Of a stretch of DNA of 64,000 nucleotides, positions 28,970-38,935 are shown in pieces. The stretch spans positions 541,782 to 605,781 of the forward strand of contig NZ_JBDJKW010000001.1 of assembly GCF_039673065.1 (NCBI RefSeq). Direction: 5' to 3'. The translations under genes were made by a program, and so were the position numbers. The notes under the pieces were generated by a model. The model saw only the letters and a list, made by a program, of their open reading frames with translations, did no database searches and had not been told where the DNA came from. This DNA is from Allobosea sp039673065 (GTDB lineage: Bacteria > Pseudomonadota > Alphaproteobacteria > Rhizobiales > Beijerinckiaceae). Each line of letters begins with the position of its first letter. Position 1 is the first letter of the stretch.

Positions 28970-29898
28970 GACCGGTTCACGGCCTCCAGGGCAATGCGGG
29001 CCTCGACATCAGCGCGGCGCGGCAGGGGCGCCACGGCGCTGTAGCCCTGCGTCGAGAGGGCTGCGGCGACGTTGGCGTAGGCGGCGGCCGCGAAGGCGTC
29101 GCCGGTGCGGATGTATTCGGCGAGGAAGGCGCCGTCATAGCAGTCGCCGGCGCCGGTGGCGTCGATCGCCGCGACCTTGATCGGCACATAGCGCTGGCGC
29201 CGCTCGGGCGTCGCGACCAGCGAGCCGGCATCGCCCAGCGTCAGCGCGACCACGCGCGCGCCGAAGCCGAGATAGAAGTCGGCGATCGCCTCGGGCTCGG
29301 TCAGCCCGGTGAGCAGGCGGGCGTCGTCGAGGCCCGGGAGGATGATGTCGGCCATCTCGCAGGCGGCGTGGATGACGGCGCGTGCCCGCGTCAGCGGCCA
29401 GAGCTTCAGGCGCAGATTGGTGTCGTAGGCGGTCACGACGCCGGCCTGGCGCGCGATGTCGAAGGCCTCGAACACCGCGTCCGCCGCGCTGGCCGAGATT
29501 GCCTGGCTGATGCCGGAGGCCTGGATCACCTTGGCGGAGCGGATCAGCTCCTTCGGCAGATCGGCCGGCCCGTACAGGCTCGCGGCCGACCCGGCGCGCA
29601 GATAGGAGAACACGTGCCCCTGCGGGCCGTGCGAGACGAAATAGAGGCCTGTCGGCGCGCTGGGATGGGTGCCGACATGGCTGTCGTCGACGCCCTCGCT
29701 GCGCCAGAGCTCGCGGAAGGAGCGGCCGGCCTCGTCGGCCCCGAGCGCGCCGATATAGGCGACCTTGGCGCCCTGGCGGGCCGCCGCGATGGCGCAGTTC
29801 GAGGTGTCGCCGCCATGGCCGAAGCGGTATTCGCCGGCCTCGCCGCGCGTCGCGTTGAACTCGCCGAGCGGCTCGCCGATGCAAACGATATCCGTCAT
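28966..29898 (-). CDS. PfkB-family sugar kinase, KdgK-like
   Basis: A 310-residue ribokinase-family protein. It starts MTDIVCIGEPLGEFNAT, as in 2-keto-3-deoxygluconate kinases, has the N-terminal signature GGDTSNCAIAAARQG, and carries the catalytic DATGAGDCYDGAFLAEY near residue 250. 2-Dehydro-3-deoxygluconate is the likely substrate, but ribose or adenosine cannot be ruled out. The ATG at 29898 or 29901 is chosen over the upstream in-frame start. It is coupled to the HAD hydrolase. Confidence 0.83.
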   Translation of the reverse strand: MTDIVCIGEPLGEFNATRGEAGEYRFGHGGDTSNCAIAAARQGAKVAYIGALGADEAGRSFRELWRSEGVDDSHVGTHPSAPTGLYFVSHGPQGHVFSYLRAGSAASLYGPADLPKELIRSAKVIQASGISQAISASAADAVFEAFDIARQAGVVTAYDTNLRLKLWPLTRARAVIHAACEMADIILPGLDDARLLTGLTEPEAIADFYLGFGARVVALTLGDAGSLVATPERRQRYVPIKVAAIDATGAGDCYDGAFLAEYIRTGDAFAAAAYANVAAALSTQGYSAVAPLPRRADVEARIALEAVNRS

Positions 29899-30025
29899 CA
29901 TCCAAACCAGAGCATCACGGCCGCCGGCAAGGCGCCGCGGCAACGGCCCTCCCTAGACCATGTTCGGTGACGCTGGGAAGCTCCGTGACGGCAATTCGGG
30001 CCGGGGGCGACGCGGCTGGCCTGCG

Positions 30026-31135
30026 CTATTCCGCCGCCTCGCGGCTGTCGGCGGCGGCGAGCAGCAGGTCGGCGACGCGGACGATCTCCTGGCGCAGCGC
30101 CTCGTCGCCCGCTCGCCCGGCGGAGGCGCCCTGGCGACGCAGCGCCGCGAGTTCGCGCTTGAGCCCGGACCGGTCGGCCCGCGCCTGATCGCGCGCGCCC
30201 TTCAGGGTCAGCATCTCGGCATGCAGCGTCTCGACCGCCTCGTCGCGCTCGCGCAGCGCGGCGCGATGGCGCTCCACCTCCTCGGCGAGGCCGGTGGCCA
30301 GCGTCTCGGCGCGACCGGCGGCGAGCGCCAGCTCGGCCTCCAGCCCGGCGACGCGGCGTTCCAGCTCGGCGCGGGCGGCACTGAGGTCCTTCATCTCGCT
30401 CTCCTGCGCCACGATCCGCTCGCCGAGCGCCACGGCATGGCCGTCGGAAGCGCGCAACGTCGCCTCCAGTTCGGCTGTGCGACTCGCCAGCGCGTCGGCC
30501 CGCAGGCGCTCGCTGTCGCGATCGACGGTCATCGCCGCGAGCGAGGCCCGCGCCTCGGCCAGCGCCTGCTCGCTGGTGCCGAGCCTGGCCGCGAGCTCGT
30601 CGCGCCGCGCCTCGAGCCCGAGGCGTACGGTCCCGGCCTCGACCAGCCCGACGCGCTGCGCGTCGGCCTCGGCCTGCAGGGCCTCCCGCGCGGCGCCGAG
30701 TTCGGCGAGCTCGGCCTCGAGACGGGCGATCATGCTGCGCGCGTCGGCGAGCCCGGCCTCGCGTTCGGCCAGCGTCTCGCTCAGGCGCTCCCCCTCCTGC
30801 GTGCGCTGCGCCAATGCGGCATCCAGCTCGCCGATGCGGCCGTCACGCGCCGCAAGATCGCGTTCCAGCCCGGCGATCGCCATGTCGCGCCGGCCGATCT
30901 CGGTCATCGCGTCGGCACGGGCGGCGAAGCCGCGCTCCGCCTTTTGCTCGGCGGCACGCTCCTTCAGCGCCAGTTCGGCCCGCAAATGGTCGCGATCGGC
31001 CGCGATCTCGGCCAGCGAGAAGGGAAAGGCCACCTCGGCCCGGCGCCGGGCCAGCCTGTCGGCCCGCCGCGTCAACGCCGGCAGCGCCGCCAGCGCCAGC
31101 AGCGTCGCCGTCAGGAAGCCGAGCGTGGCGAGCAT
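30026..31135 (-). CDS. membrane-anchored coiled-coil protein
   Basis: About 369 residues: one N-terminal membrane helix (MLATLGFLTATLLALAALPA) followed by a basic stretch with RRADRLARRR, then some 300 residues of almost uninterrupted Ala/Glu/Leu/Arg-rich coiled coil. Proteins of this layout are widespread in Hyphomicrobiales and of unknown function; a role as a structural tether at the cytoplasmic membrane is a guess. The ATG at 31135 is preferred over a TTG at 31150. It is transcribed leftward, downstream of the EipA gene. Confidence 0.75.
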   Translation of the reverse strand: MLATLGFLTATLLALAALPALTRRADRLARRRAEVAFPFSLAEIAADRDHLRAELALKERAAEQKAERGFAARADAMTEIGRRDMAIAGLERDLAARDGRIGELDAALAQRTQEGERLSETLAEREAGLADARSMIARLEAELAELGAAREALQAEADAQRVGLVEAGTVRLGLEARRDELAARLGTSEQALAEARASLAAMTVDRDSERLRADALASRTAELEATLRASDGHAVALGERIVAQESEMKDLSAARAELERRVAGLEAELALAAGRAETLATGLAEEVERHRAALRERDEAVETLHAEMLTLKGARDQARADRSGLKRELAALRRQGASAGRAGDEALRQEIVRVADLLLAAADSREAAE

Positions 31136-31235
31136 GACGCCTTCGATCAAGGCCTTCGGCTCCGTGTTCGACGGCGGTCGGGACGATCATCCTGCCATGG
31201 CGCAGGCGAGAATTCCAGCAAGCGGGCCTGCCCCC

Positions 31236-31817
31236 TCAGAAGGGGTTCCAGGTCGCCTGCGGGGTGAACTTCAGGTAGCCGAGATTGACGCCGAGGCGCC
31301 AGCCGACGCCGGTGCGGATCGGCACGACGACGATGCCCTGCGCCGTCATCGCGGTGAAGCCGAAGCCGCCGACGAAATAGACCGAGCCGTCGACGCCGCC
31401 GAAGCGCTGGTAGAGCGCGTTCACGCTCGGCAGGTTGTAGACGAGCATCATAGTGCGCGCGCCGTCGCCGCCGAAGTCGAAGCCGACGGACGGCCCCTGC
31501 CAGAACACCTTGCGGTCGCCGGCATTGCGAGTGAACAGCGTGCCTTCGCCATAGCGCAGCCCGCCGACGAAGGCGCCCGACGCCTCTTGGCCGAGGACAT
31601 AGCCGTTCGGCTCGCCCCAGCGGCGCACCGCCTCCTCGATGGTGAGCGCGAGACCGCGCGAGACATTGCCGAAGAACTGATGGCCTGACTGCATCAGCTC
31701 GTTCTGCGAAAAGGATTCGGGGCGCTCGCCACGCTGCTGCGCGATTGCCGCGCCGCTCGCGGTGCTCAGCGCGAGTGCGAGCGTGGCGGCGAGGATGTCG
31801 CGTCGGGTCTGGTTCAT
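31236..31817 (-). CDS. DUF1134 / EipA family periplasmic protein
   Basis: A 193-residue protein with a Tat-like or Sec signal (MNQTRRDILAATLALALSTA) and the DUF1134 core: GHQFFGNVSRGLALTIEEAV, GGLRYGEGTL, VGFDFGGDGARTMMLVYNL. In Brucella the homologue EipA is a CtrA-regulated periplasmic beta-barrel needed for envelope integrity. Whether CtrA controls this copy is not clear; no TTAA-N7-TTAA box is seen upstream. It diverges from the YHS-like gene across 183 bases holding two dyads. Confidence 0.9.
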   Translation of the reverse strand: MNQTRRDILAATLALALSTASGAAIAQQRGERPESFSQNELMQSGHQFFGNVSRGLALTIEEAVRRWGEPNGYVLGQEASGAFVGGLRYGEGTLFTRNAGDRKVFWQGPSVGFDFGGDGARTMMLVYNLPSVNALYQRFGGVDGSVYFVGGFGFTAMTAQGIVVVPIRTGVGWRLGVNLGYLKFTPQATWNPF

Positions 31818-31875
31818 CGGAGCCTCTCCAGCACGAGCCGGGCGTCGGGCGTCCTGCCGCTTGCCGGTACGTCGA

Positions 31876-31941
31876 TAAAGCGCAAGACCGCTTTAATTCT
31901 CGCGGTTGCAGTCATAACCTGGATACCGTCGATATGTATCC
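31876..31941. promoter_or_regulatory. two dyad symmetries between divergent eipA-like and YHS-like genes
   Basis: TAAAGCG-caagac-CGCTTTA (31876-31895) and GGATAC-N9-GTATCC (31921-31941) lie 25 bases apart in the 183-base divergent intergenic region. Either could be a regulator site for one or both genes. Confidence 0.4.
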
Positions 31942-32000
31942 AAGCGGTGAAGACGCGCCGACCGGCTCGTACCCCCCCGTTCGATCGAGGATTTGCCGCG

Positions 32001-32522
32001 ATGAAGGCCGCAGCATGGCGGAAACGCGCCCCGCTCGGGAGCCTCGCTCTGCTGCTGGCAGGCCTGGCGTCCCCCTCGGCCGCGGGCGCCAGCTCGCCCC
32101 TGCCGCAGGGGCTGCCCGAGCTGCCGAGCCTCGGCGAGACCATGATGCGCCGGATCGCCGCGCCGATCGCGCTGCGCGGCTTCGACCCGGTGGCCTATCA
32201 CCTCGGTGACGGCGCCGTTCCCGGCCGCGCCGAATTCGAATTGCAGCTAGACGGCACGGTCTGGCGTTTCGCCAGCGCCGCCAACCGCGCCGCCTTCCGC
32301 ACCGCCGCGGCGATCTACACGCCGCGCTTCGCCGGGCTCGACGCGGGCGCCGTCGCGCAGGGCATCGCCGTCGACGCCGACCCGCGCATCTTCGCGGTCA
32401 TCGGCGGCGAGCTGTTCTTCTTCCGCTCGGACGAAAGCCGCGCCGCCTTCCTGGCCGATGCCGATCTCAGGCTGCGCGCCCGAGGCGCCTGGCCCGCCGT
32501 CGCGCGCCTGATCGCGAACTGA
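32001..32522 (+). CDS. secreted YHS-like domain protein
   Basis: A 173-residue protein with a signal peptide (residues 1-28, ending AAGA). The mature part follows the YHS pattern (IALRGFDPVAYHLGDGAVPG, then WRFASAANRAAF) and then repeats a related pattern (FAVIGGELFFFRSDESRAAF). The Cys residues of metal-binding YHS domains are absent. GAGGA lies nine bases before the ATG at 32001. Function is unknown; periplasmic location is inferred from the signal peptide. Confidence 0.75.
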   Translation: MKAAAWRKRAPLGSLALLLAGLASPSAAGASSPLPQGLPELPSLGETMMRRIAAPIALRGFDPVAYHLGDGAVPGRAEFELQLDGTVWRFASAANRAAFRTAAAIYTPRFAGLDAGAVAQGIAVDADPRIFAVIGGELFFFRSDESRAAFLADADLRLRARGAWPAVARLIAN

Positions 32523-32525
32523 CGC

Positions 32526-33368
32526 TCAGCCCTGGATGCTGCGTGCCGCGGCGACCGCGCGCAGCGCCAGCGCCTCGCTGCCGGCCGCGACGAAGGCCAG
32601 GTTGCGATAGCCCCTGCCTTCGCAGCCATAGAGCGGCCGCTCGCCGGCGAGCGTCAGCACCGCCCCGCCCGCTGCGCCGAGAATGGCGTCGCCGGCGGCG
32701 ATGTCCCATTCCATCGTGGTGCCGCCGCGCAGATGGAGGTCCGCCTCGCCGGCCGCGAGCAGGCCGAACTTCACCGCCGAGGAGACCGGCACACCCTTCC
32801 CCGGCCCGAGGCTGGCGGCGATGCGCTCGCTGGTCGCGTCGCCATGGAAGCGGCTGACCAGCAGGCGCAGCCCCGTCTGCGGCACCGGCGAGACCACGAT
32901 CCGCTCCGCATCACCGCGCGCTTCGGCGGCGGGGCCGAGCGCCTGGTGGAAGGCGTGCACCCCGCCCGACCAGAGCCGGCCGAGCGCCGGCGCGGCAATC
33001 GCCCCGGCCACGGGGCGCCCGTCGCGCACCACCGCGATGCAGACGCAGTAGCTGTCGCCGTCGGCGAGGAATTCGCGGGTTCCGTCGAGCGGGTCGAGCA
33101 GCACGAAGACCCGGCCGGCGGCGACCTCGCCGACGCTCTCCTCGCTAATCACCGGAATGCCGGGCAAAAGCTCGGCGAGCGCCCGCTTCGCGGCCGCGTC
33201 CGCCGCCATGTCGGCCGAGCAGACCGGCGAGCCGTCCGCCTTGATCCTGACGTCGCGGGCGGCACGCATGGCGAGCAAAGTCGCCGCGGCACGGCGCGCA
33301 GCCTCGGCCAGCAGAGCGGCGAGCGCATCGCGGTCGTCGAGGCGCGGATCCTCGGCGGGAATGGTCAT
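32526..33368 (-). CDS. cysQ: 3'(2'),5'-bisphosphate nucleotidase, CysQ-type inositol phosphatase
   Basis: A 280-residue member of the inositol monophosphatase superfamily with the metal-binding blocks ISEESVG, LLDPLDGTREFLADGD and the C-terminal MEWDIAAGDAILGAAGG. The DGTREF form is characteristic of CysQ, which removes the 3' phosphate from PAP/PAPS and so protects sulfate assimilation. The ATG at 33368 is chosen. It is convergent with the YHS-like gene, with three bases between stops. Confidence 0.87.
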   Translation of the reverse strand: MTIPAEDPRLDDRDALAALLAEAARRAAATLLAMRAARDVRIKADGSPVCSADMAADAAAKRALAELLPGIPVISEESVGEVAAGRVFVLLDPLDGTREFLADGDSYCVCIAVVRDGRPVAGAIAAPALGRLWSGGVHAFHQALGPAAEARGDAERIVVSPVPQTGLRLLVSRFHGDATSERIAASLGPGKGVPVSSAVKFGLLAAGEADLHLRGGTTMEWDIAAGDAILGAAGGAVLTLAGERPLYGCEGRGYRNLAFVAAGSEALALRAVAAARSIQG

Positions 33369-33586
33369 GGCGTCCTCGACCGCCTCCGTTGCGGTCCGGC
33401 GTCCCGCCGGTCCCGTCCGTCTACAACCGCTAGAACATCCGCTGCCGAAGGGGAAGACGCCGGCGCAGCACTCGCTTCGCGCCGGCATCGCGCCCCGGCT
33501 TAACCACCTGCAAACCACCCTCGCGCATGCTGCGGCATCGACGGGCGGCGGAAACGCCGCCCCAGCACGCATTCCAGGACCGGATC

Positions 33587-34225
33587 ATGACCGCCATCTC
33601 GCTCGAGCCGCTCGATCTGGCCGCCCTTCTGTGCAGCCGGGTCTGCCATGACGTGATCAGCCCGGTCGGCGCCATCGTCAACGCGCTCGAGGTGCTGGAG
33701 GAGGACGATCCCTCCATGCGCGACTTCGCGCTGGAGCTGATCAAGAAGAGCGCCCGCAACGCCTCGGCACGGCTGCAATTCGCCCGCCTCGCCTTCGGCG
33801 CCGCCGGCTCGGCCGGCGCGATGATCGACCTCGGCGACGCCGGCACAGTCGCCAACGGCTTCCTCAACGACGAGAAGCTCTCGCTCGACTGGGAGGCGCC
33901 GCGCGCGCTGCTGCCGAAGAACCAGGTCAAGCTGCTGCTCAACCTGCTGACGCTGGCCACCCACGCCATCCCGCGGGGAGGCAAGATTACCTGCCGCGTC
34001 ACCGTCGAGGGCGAGCAGGGCAGCTTCCGCATCACCGCCACCGGCTCGCATGCGCGCATCCCGGCGCATGTCGAGGACCTGCTGGCCGGCCAGTCGGAGG
34101 GCGGCACCATCGACGCCCACGCCGTGCAGCCGGTCTATACCGGCATGGTGGCGCGCGCGACGGGCATGGCGATCAGCTTCGCCATCGAGGGCGACACTGT
34201 CAGCATCGCGGCCGACGCCGCCTGA
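33587..34225 (+). CDS. chpT: histidine phosphotransferase ChpT
   Basis: A 212-residue protein with the ChpT signature LAALLCSRVCHDVISPVGAI, the phospho-accepting His being residue 21, followed by a degenerate ATPase-like domain (VKLLLNLLTLATHAIPRGG). In Caulobacter ChpT passes phosphate from the CckA kinase to CtrA and CpdR. It lies 82 bases upstream of the hybrid cheA gene and about 6 kb from ctrA, so phosphorelay and target are physically clustered here. Confidence 0.92.
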   Translation: MTAISLEPLDLAALLCSRVCHDVISPVGAIVNALEVLEEDDPSMRDFALELIKKSARNASARLQFARLAFGAAGSAGAMIDLGDAGTVANGFLNDEKLSLDWEAPRALLPKNQVKLLLNLLTLATHAIPRGGKITCRVTVEGEQGSFRITATGSHARIPAHVEDLLAGQSEGGTIDAHAVQPVYTGMVARATGMAISFAIEGDTVSIAADAA

Positions 34226-34306
34226 CGGCGTCCCGCAACCGATCTTAAACCCTTCTGCGGCATTGTCCGGGGCGATGTCCCGTAGCGTAAGCGAGCGGTC
34301 CTCGGC

Positions 34307-36892
34307 ATGGACGAGATGCTGCAAGAGTTCCTGAGCGAGACCGGCGAGCATCTCGATACCGTTGATCGAGAACTCGTGCGCTTCGAGCGGGAACCCAACA
34401 ACACAGACATCCTGCGCAACATCTTCCGGCTGGTGCACACGGTGAAGGGCACCTGCGGCTTCATCGGCCTGCCCCGGCTCGAAGCCCTGACACATGCCGC
34501 GGAATCGGTGATGGGGCAGCTGCGCGACGGCGCCTCCGTCTCCTCGACCGCCGTCACCGCGATCCTCGAGACGATCGACCGTATCAAGGACATCCTCTCC
34601 GAGCTGAGCGAGAAGGGGCAGGAGCCGCACGGCAACGACAATGCGCTGATCGACGAATTGCGCGCCATCGCCGCCCGCGCGCGCGACGAGCTCACGGCCA
34701 AGGCGATGTCGGCGCCGGAGCCCGACCCCGTCGCCGCCTATCTGGCGCGCGTTGCCGGCGATGCCGCCGCCGAGGAGCTCGACATCGAGTTCCGCGCCGC
34801 CCCCGCACCGATCGAGGCCGGCCGCCCGGCCGAGGAGGCCGGATCGCGCGCCTGCACCGTGCCGACGCTGCGGGTCAACGTCGACACGATCGAGCATCTC
34901 CTGACCATGGTCTCGGAGCTGGTGCTGACCCGCAACCAGCTGCTCGAGGTCGCGCGCCGGCAGGAGGACGCAGCGCTGAAGGCGCCGCTGCAGCGCCTGT
35001 CGCTGATCACCGCCGAGCTGCAGGACGGCGTGATGAAGACGCGCATGCAGCCGATCGGCAACGCCTGGTCGAAGCTGCCGCGGATCGTGCGCGACCTCTC
35101 CACCGATCTGCAGAAGCGCATCGAGCTGGTGACCGAAGGCGCGGATACCGAGCTCGATCGCCAGATCCTCGAGCAGATCCGCGACCCGCTGATCCACATG
35201 GTGCGCAACTGCGCCGACCACGCCATCGAGCCGCCGGAGGAGCGGCGCGCCGCCGGCAAGCCGGAATGCGGCCGCATCCGCCTGACTGCCTGCCACGAGG
35301 GCGGGTCCGTCACCATCGCGATCGCCGATGACGGGCGCGGCATGGACATCGCCCGCATCCGCCGCACGGCGCTGGAGCGCGGCCTGACCAGCGAGGCCGA
35401 GCTGCGGCAGATGAGCGAGGCGCAGATCCTGCGCTTCGTCTTCCACCCCGGCTTCTCGACCGCCCAGAGCGTCTCCGCCATCTCCGGCCGCGGCGTCGGC
35501 ATGGACGTCGTGAAGGCCAATGTCGACGCGATCCGCGGCACGATCGACATTTCCAGCATTCCCGGCACCGGCACGACGATCACCATCAAGATCCCGCTGA
35601 CGCTGGCGATCGTGGCGGCGCTGATCGTCGAGAGCGGCGGGCAGCGCTTCGCCATCCCGCAGATCATGGTGCGCGAGCTGGTGCGGGTGAAGGGCGATTC
35701 CGAGCACAGGATCGAGCGCATCAACGGCTCCCCGGTGCTGCGGCTGCGCGACAGCCTGCTGCCCGTGGTCGCGCTCGCCAATGTGCTCGGCCAGAATCGG
35801 AACCCGGTCGAGGACGGCTTCATCGTCGTCAGCCAGATCGGCGAGCGCCAGTTCGGCATCATGGTCGACACGGTCTTTCACACCGAGGAGATCGTGGTGA
35901 AGCCGGTCTCGTCGAAGCTGCGCCATATCGCGCTGTTCTCGGGCAACACCATCCTCGGCGATGGCGCCGTCGTGCTGATCGTCGACCCCAATGGCATCGT
36001 CCAGGGCCTCGGCGCCGCCCCCGAGCATCGCGAGGCCGGGCGCCTCCAGGCCCTTGCCGAGGCGGAGGCCGAGGCGGCGGCGGAGCGCACCACCATGCTG
36101 GTGTTCCGCGTCGGCGAGGGCGCGCTGAAGGCGGTGCCACTCTCGCTGGTAACGCGCCTCGAGGAGGTCGACGCCGCGCTGTTCGAGAACGGCGGCAACC
36201 GCACCTTGCTGAACTATCGCGGCCGGCTGATGCCGGTGGTGCCGGTCGAGGGCGTCGCGCTGCGCCAGGCCGGCATCCAGCCGCTGGTCATCGTCTCCGA
36301 CGGCGCCTTCACCATGGCGCTGGCGGTCGACACCATCGTCGACATCGTCGAGGAGACGCTGGAGCGCGACATGCTCGCCACGGTCGAGGACGGCGTGCTC
36401 GGCTCCGCTCTGATCCGCGGCCGCGCCACCGAGATCCTCGACCTCGCCCATTACCTGCCCAAGGCCGATCCCGGCTGGCTGCATGCCCGCCGCGAGGAGA
36501 GCGGGCAGGACGGCGCCCATCTCCTGCTGGTCGAACCCTCCGACTTCATGCGCGACATGCTGGTACCCGTGCTGAAGGCCTCGGGCCTGCGTGTCCACCA
36601 TGCCGCGGAGATCGCCGGCGCGGCTGCGCTCGTCGCCCGCCTCGGCGGCCTGGCTGCGACCGTCATCGACCTCGACCGCGATCCCCTCGCCGCCTTCGCC
36701 CTTGCCGACGAGTTGCGGGCGCTGCCGGGCCAGGCCGGCTTGCGCGTCATCGGCCTGTCCAGCCTGCCGACGCCGGAGCTGCGCGAGGCCGCGACCGCCG
36801 GCGGCTTCGACGCGGTGGTGACGAAATTCGACCGGCGCGCGCTGATCGCCGAGCTCGCCGAGATCAGGGCCGGGCTGAGGCAGGCGGCATGA
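34307..36892 (+). CDS. cheA: hybrid chemotaxis histidine kinase CheA
   Basis: An 861-residue kinase. Domains in order: HPt (1-105) with phospho-His44 in LVHTVKGTCGFIG; no clear P2 CheY-binding domain; dimerisation and ATPase domain (about 185-430) with MVRNCADHAIE, DDGRGMD and GRGVGMDVV; a CheW-like domain (430-570); a second CheW-like region (about 590-720); and a C-terminal receiver (about 740-861) with LLLVEPSD, Asp in VIDLD and Lys in VVTKFD. The receiver has one acidic pocket residue fewer than usual. It starts an operon cheA-cheW-cheY-cheB-cheR. Confidence 0.92.
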   Translation: MDEMLQEFLSETGEHLDTVDRELVRFEREPNNTDILRNIFRLVHTVKGTCGFIGLPRLEALTHAAESVMGQLRDGASVSSTAVTAILETIDRIKDILSELSEKGQEPHGNDNALIDELRAIAARARDELTAKAMSAPEPDPVAAYLARVAGDAAAEELDIEFRAAPAPIEAGRPAEEAGSRACTVPTLRVNVDTIEHLLTMVSELVLTRNQLLEVARRQEDAALKAPLQRLSLITAELQDGVMKTRMQPIGNAWSKLPRIVRDLSTDLQKRIELVTEGADTELDRQILEQIRDPLIHMVRNCADHAIEPPEERRAAGKPECGRIRLTACHEGGSVTIAIADDGRGMDIARIRRTALERGLTSEAELRQMSEAQILRFVFHPGFSTAQSVSAISGRGVGMDVVKANVDAIRGTIDISSIPGTGTTITIKIPLTLAIVAALIVESGGQRFAIPQIMVRELVRVKGDSEHRIERINGSPVLRLRDSLLPVVALANVLGQNRNPVEDGFIVVSQIGERQFGIMVDTVFHTEEIVVKPVSSKLRHIALFSGNTILGDGAVVLIVDPNGIVQGLGAAPEHREAGRLQALAEAEAEAAAERTTMLVFRVGEGALKAVPLSLVTRLEEVDAALFENGGNRTLLNYRGRLMPVVPVEGVALRQAGIQPLVIVSDGAFTMALAVDTIVDIVEETLERDMLATVEDGVLGSALIRGRATEILDLAHYLPKADPGWLHARREESGQDGAHLLLVEPSDFMRDMLVPVLKASGLRVHHAAEIAGAAALVARLGGLAATVIDLDRDPLAAFALADELRALPGQAGLRVIGLSSLPTPELREAATAGGFDAVVTKFDRRALIAELAEIRAGLRQAA

Positions 36893-37401
36893 TGGCGGAC
36901 GGCAACGGCACCGGTCACGACGACAGCGCTTCGGCCCCCGTCTTCGAGGACTCGCTCGACTACGTCACCGTCATGGTCGGCGAGCAGCGCCTCGGCCTGC
37001 CGATCGGCCGCGTCCAGGACGTCTTCATGGCCTCGCGCATCACGCCGGTGCCGTTGGCGCCGCCGCAGATCGTCGGCCTGCTCAACCTGCGCGGCCGCAT
37101 CGTCACCGCGATCGGCATGCGCGAGCGCCTCGGCCGGGCCGCCGCGATGGCGGATGGCGCCGAGGCGGGTGGCGAGCGCGTCGCGGTCGGCATCGAGCAT
37201 GGCGGCGAATCCTTCGCGCTGATCGTCGATTCCGTCGGCGAGGTGGCGCGCCTCGACCGCAAGAGCTTCGAACCCGTCCCGATCCATCTCGACCGCGACT
37301 GGGCCCGGCTGGCTCTGGGAATCCATCGTCTCGACGGGTCGCTTCTCGTCGTGCTCGACATCGACGCCGTCCTCGACATCGACCTGCCGACGGCCGCCTG
37401 A
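36889..37401 (+). CDS. cheW: chemotaxis coupling protein CheW
   Basis: A 170-residue CheW with the usual segments YVTVMVGEQRLGLPIGRVQD, ITPVPLAPPQIVGLLNLRGRIV and a C-terminal LVVLDIDAVLD. It links receptor arrays to CheA. The ATG overlaps the cheA stop by four bases. Confidence 0.92.
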   Translation: MMADGNGTGHDDSASAPVFEDSLDYVTVMVGEQRLGLPIGRVQDVFMASRITPVPLAPPQIVGLLNLRGRIVTAIGMRERLGRAAAMADGAEAGGERVAVGIEHGGESFALIVDSVGEVARLDRKSFEPVPIHLDRDWARLALGIHRLDGSLLVVLDIDAVLDIDLPTAA

Positions 37402-37418
37402 CGCCTGGAGACACGCAT

Positions 37419-37784
<366 letters not shown>

Positions 37785-37825
37785 GGCGAGCGCCCGATCG
37801 AACCAGCGAAACGACAAGCCCTTTC

Positions 37826-38935
37826 ATGCCGAGCCCCTGGCCTCTTCCGAAGACCGAGCGGCCGAGCACCGTGCTGATCGCCGACGATTCGGTGGTGGTG
37901 CGCGGGCTGATCGCGCGCTGGCTCGGCGACAGCGACGGCTTCCACGTGGTGGCCGTGGCCGGTGACGGCGAGGCCGCGATCGAGCAGGCGGCCCGCCACC
38001 GCCCCGACATCGTCATCCTCGACATCGATATGCCGGTGCTCGACGGCGTCGCCGCCCTGCCCCGCCTGCTCGGCGTCAGCCCCGCGACGGCGGTGGTGAT
38101 GACCACGACGCTGAGCGAGCGCAATGCGCGGCTCGCCCTGCAATGCATGACGCTGGGGGCCGTCGACGTGCTGCCGAAGCCGGAAAGCCGCATCGGCCTG
38201 ACCGGCTCGCTCGACTTCCAGCGCGACCTCTTCGCCAAGCTCTCGGGCATCCGCCAGGCGCGCCGTCAGCTCGCGCCGCCGCCGGTTCTCGCCATGGCCG
38301 CCGAGCCGGCGCCGCGGCCCGAACCGCCGCCGGCTCCCCTCTCGCTGGTGCCGCCGCGCTATCTGCTGATCGGCGCCTCGACCGGCGGGCCGCGCGCCGT
38401 CACCCGCGTGCTGTCCGATCTCGGCCCCGCCCTCAGCCAACTGACCACGCTGATCGTCCAGCACATGCCGCCGCTGTTCACGACCTCCTTCGCCGAGCAG
38501 ATCGCCGTGCAGACCGGGCTGCCGGCGCATGAGCCCGTCGACGGCGAGCCGCTGGTCTGCGGCGCGATCTATGTCGCGCCCGGCGGGCGCCATCTCGGCA
38601 TCGACCGGCGCCACGGCCAGGTAGTGGCGCGCATCGACGACGGCCCGCCGGTGCGCTTCTGCCGGCCGGCGGTCGACGTGCTCTTCGGCGAGGCCGCGCA
38701 GCAGCTCGGCGCCTCGGTGCTGGCGCTGATCCTCACCGGCATGGGCAGCGACGGCACGGACGGCGCGGGCGCGCTGCGCCGCGCCGGCGCCACCGTCATC
38801 GCCCAGGACGAGCCGACCAGCACGGTCTGGGGCATGCCGGGCTCCGTCGTGCGCGCGCACCACGCCAGCGCGGTGCTGCCGCTCGGCGCCATCGGCCAGG
38901 CGATCCGGACCCTGGTCACGGAGGGCCGGGCCTGA
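37826..38935 (+). CDS. cheB: chemotaxis protein-glutamate methylesterase CheB
   Basis: A 369-residue CheB: a receiver domain with phospho-Asp66 (VILDIDMPVLDGV), a Pro/Ala-rich linker near residues 150-170, and the methylesterase domain with the catalytic Ser in IGASTGGPRAV, His in QHMPP and Asp in MGSDGTDGA. It demethylates receptors when phosphorylated. Its stop shares a base with the cheR start (TGATG). Confidence 0.94.
   Translation: MPSPWPLPKTERPSTVLIADDSVVVRGLIARWLGDSDGFHVVAVAGDGEAAIEQAARHRPDIVILDIDMPVLDGVAALPRLLGVSPATAVVMTTTLSERNARLALQCMTLGAVDVLPKPESRIGLTGSLDFQRDLFAKLSGIRQARRQLAPPPVLAMAAEPAPRPEPPPAPLSLVPPRYLLIGASTGGPRAVTRVLSDLGPALSQLTTLIVQHMPPLFTTSFAEQIAVQTGLPAHEPVDGEPLVCGAIYVAPGGRHLGIDRRHGQVVARIDDGPPVRFCRPAVDVLFGEAAQQLGASVLALILTGMGSDGTDGAGALRRAGATVIAQDEPTSTVWGMPGSVVRAHHASAVLPLGAIGQAIRTLVTEGRA

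Noticed and set aside
33500..36601. 1033-residue minus-strand open frame across chpT and cheA
   Set aside because: It runs antisense to two well-supported genes, and its sequence is low-complexity without recognisable domains.
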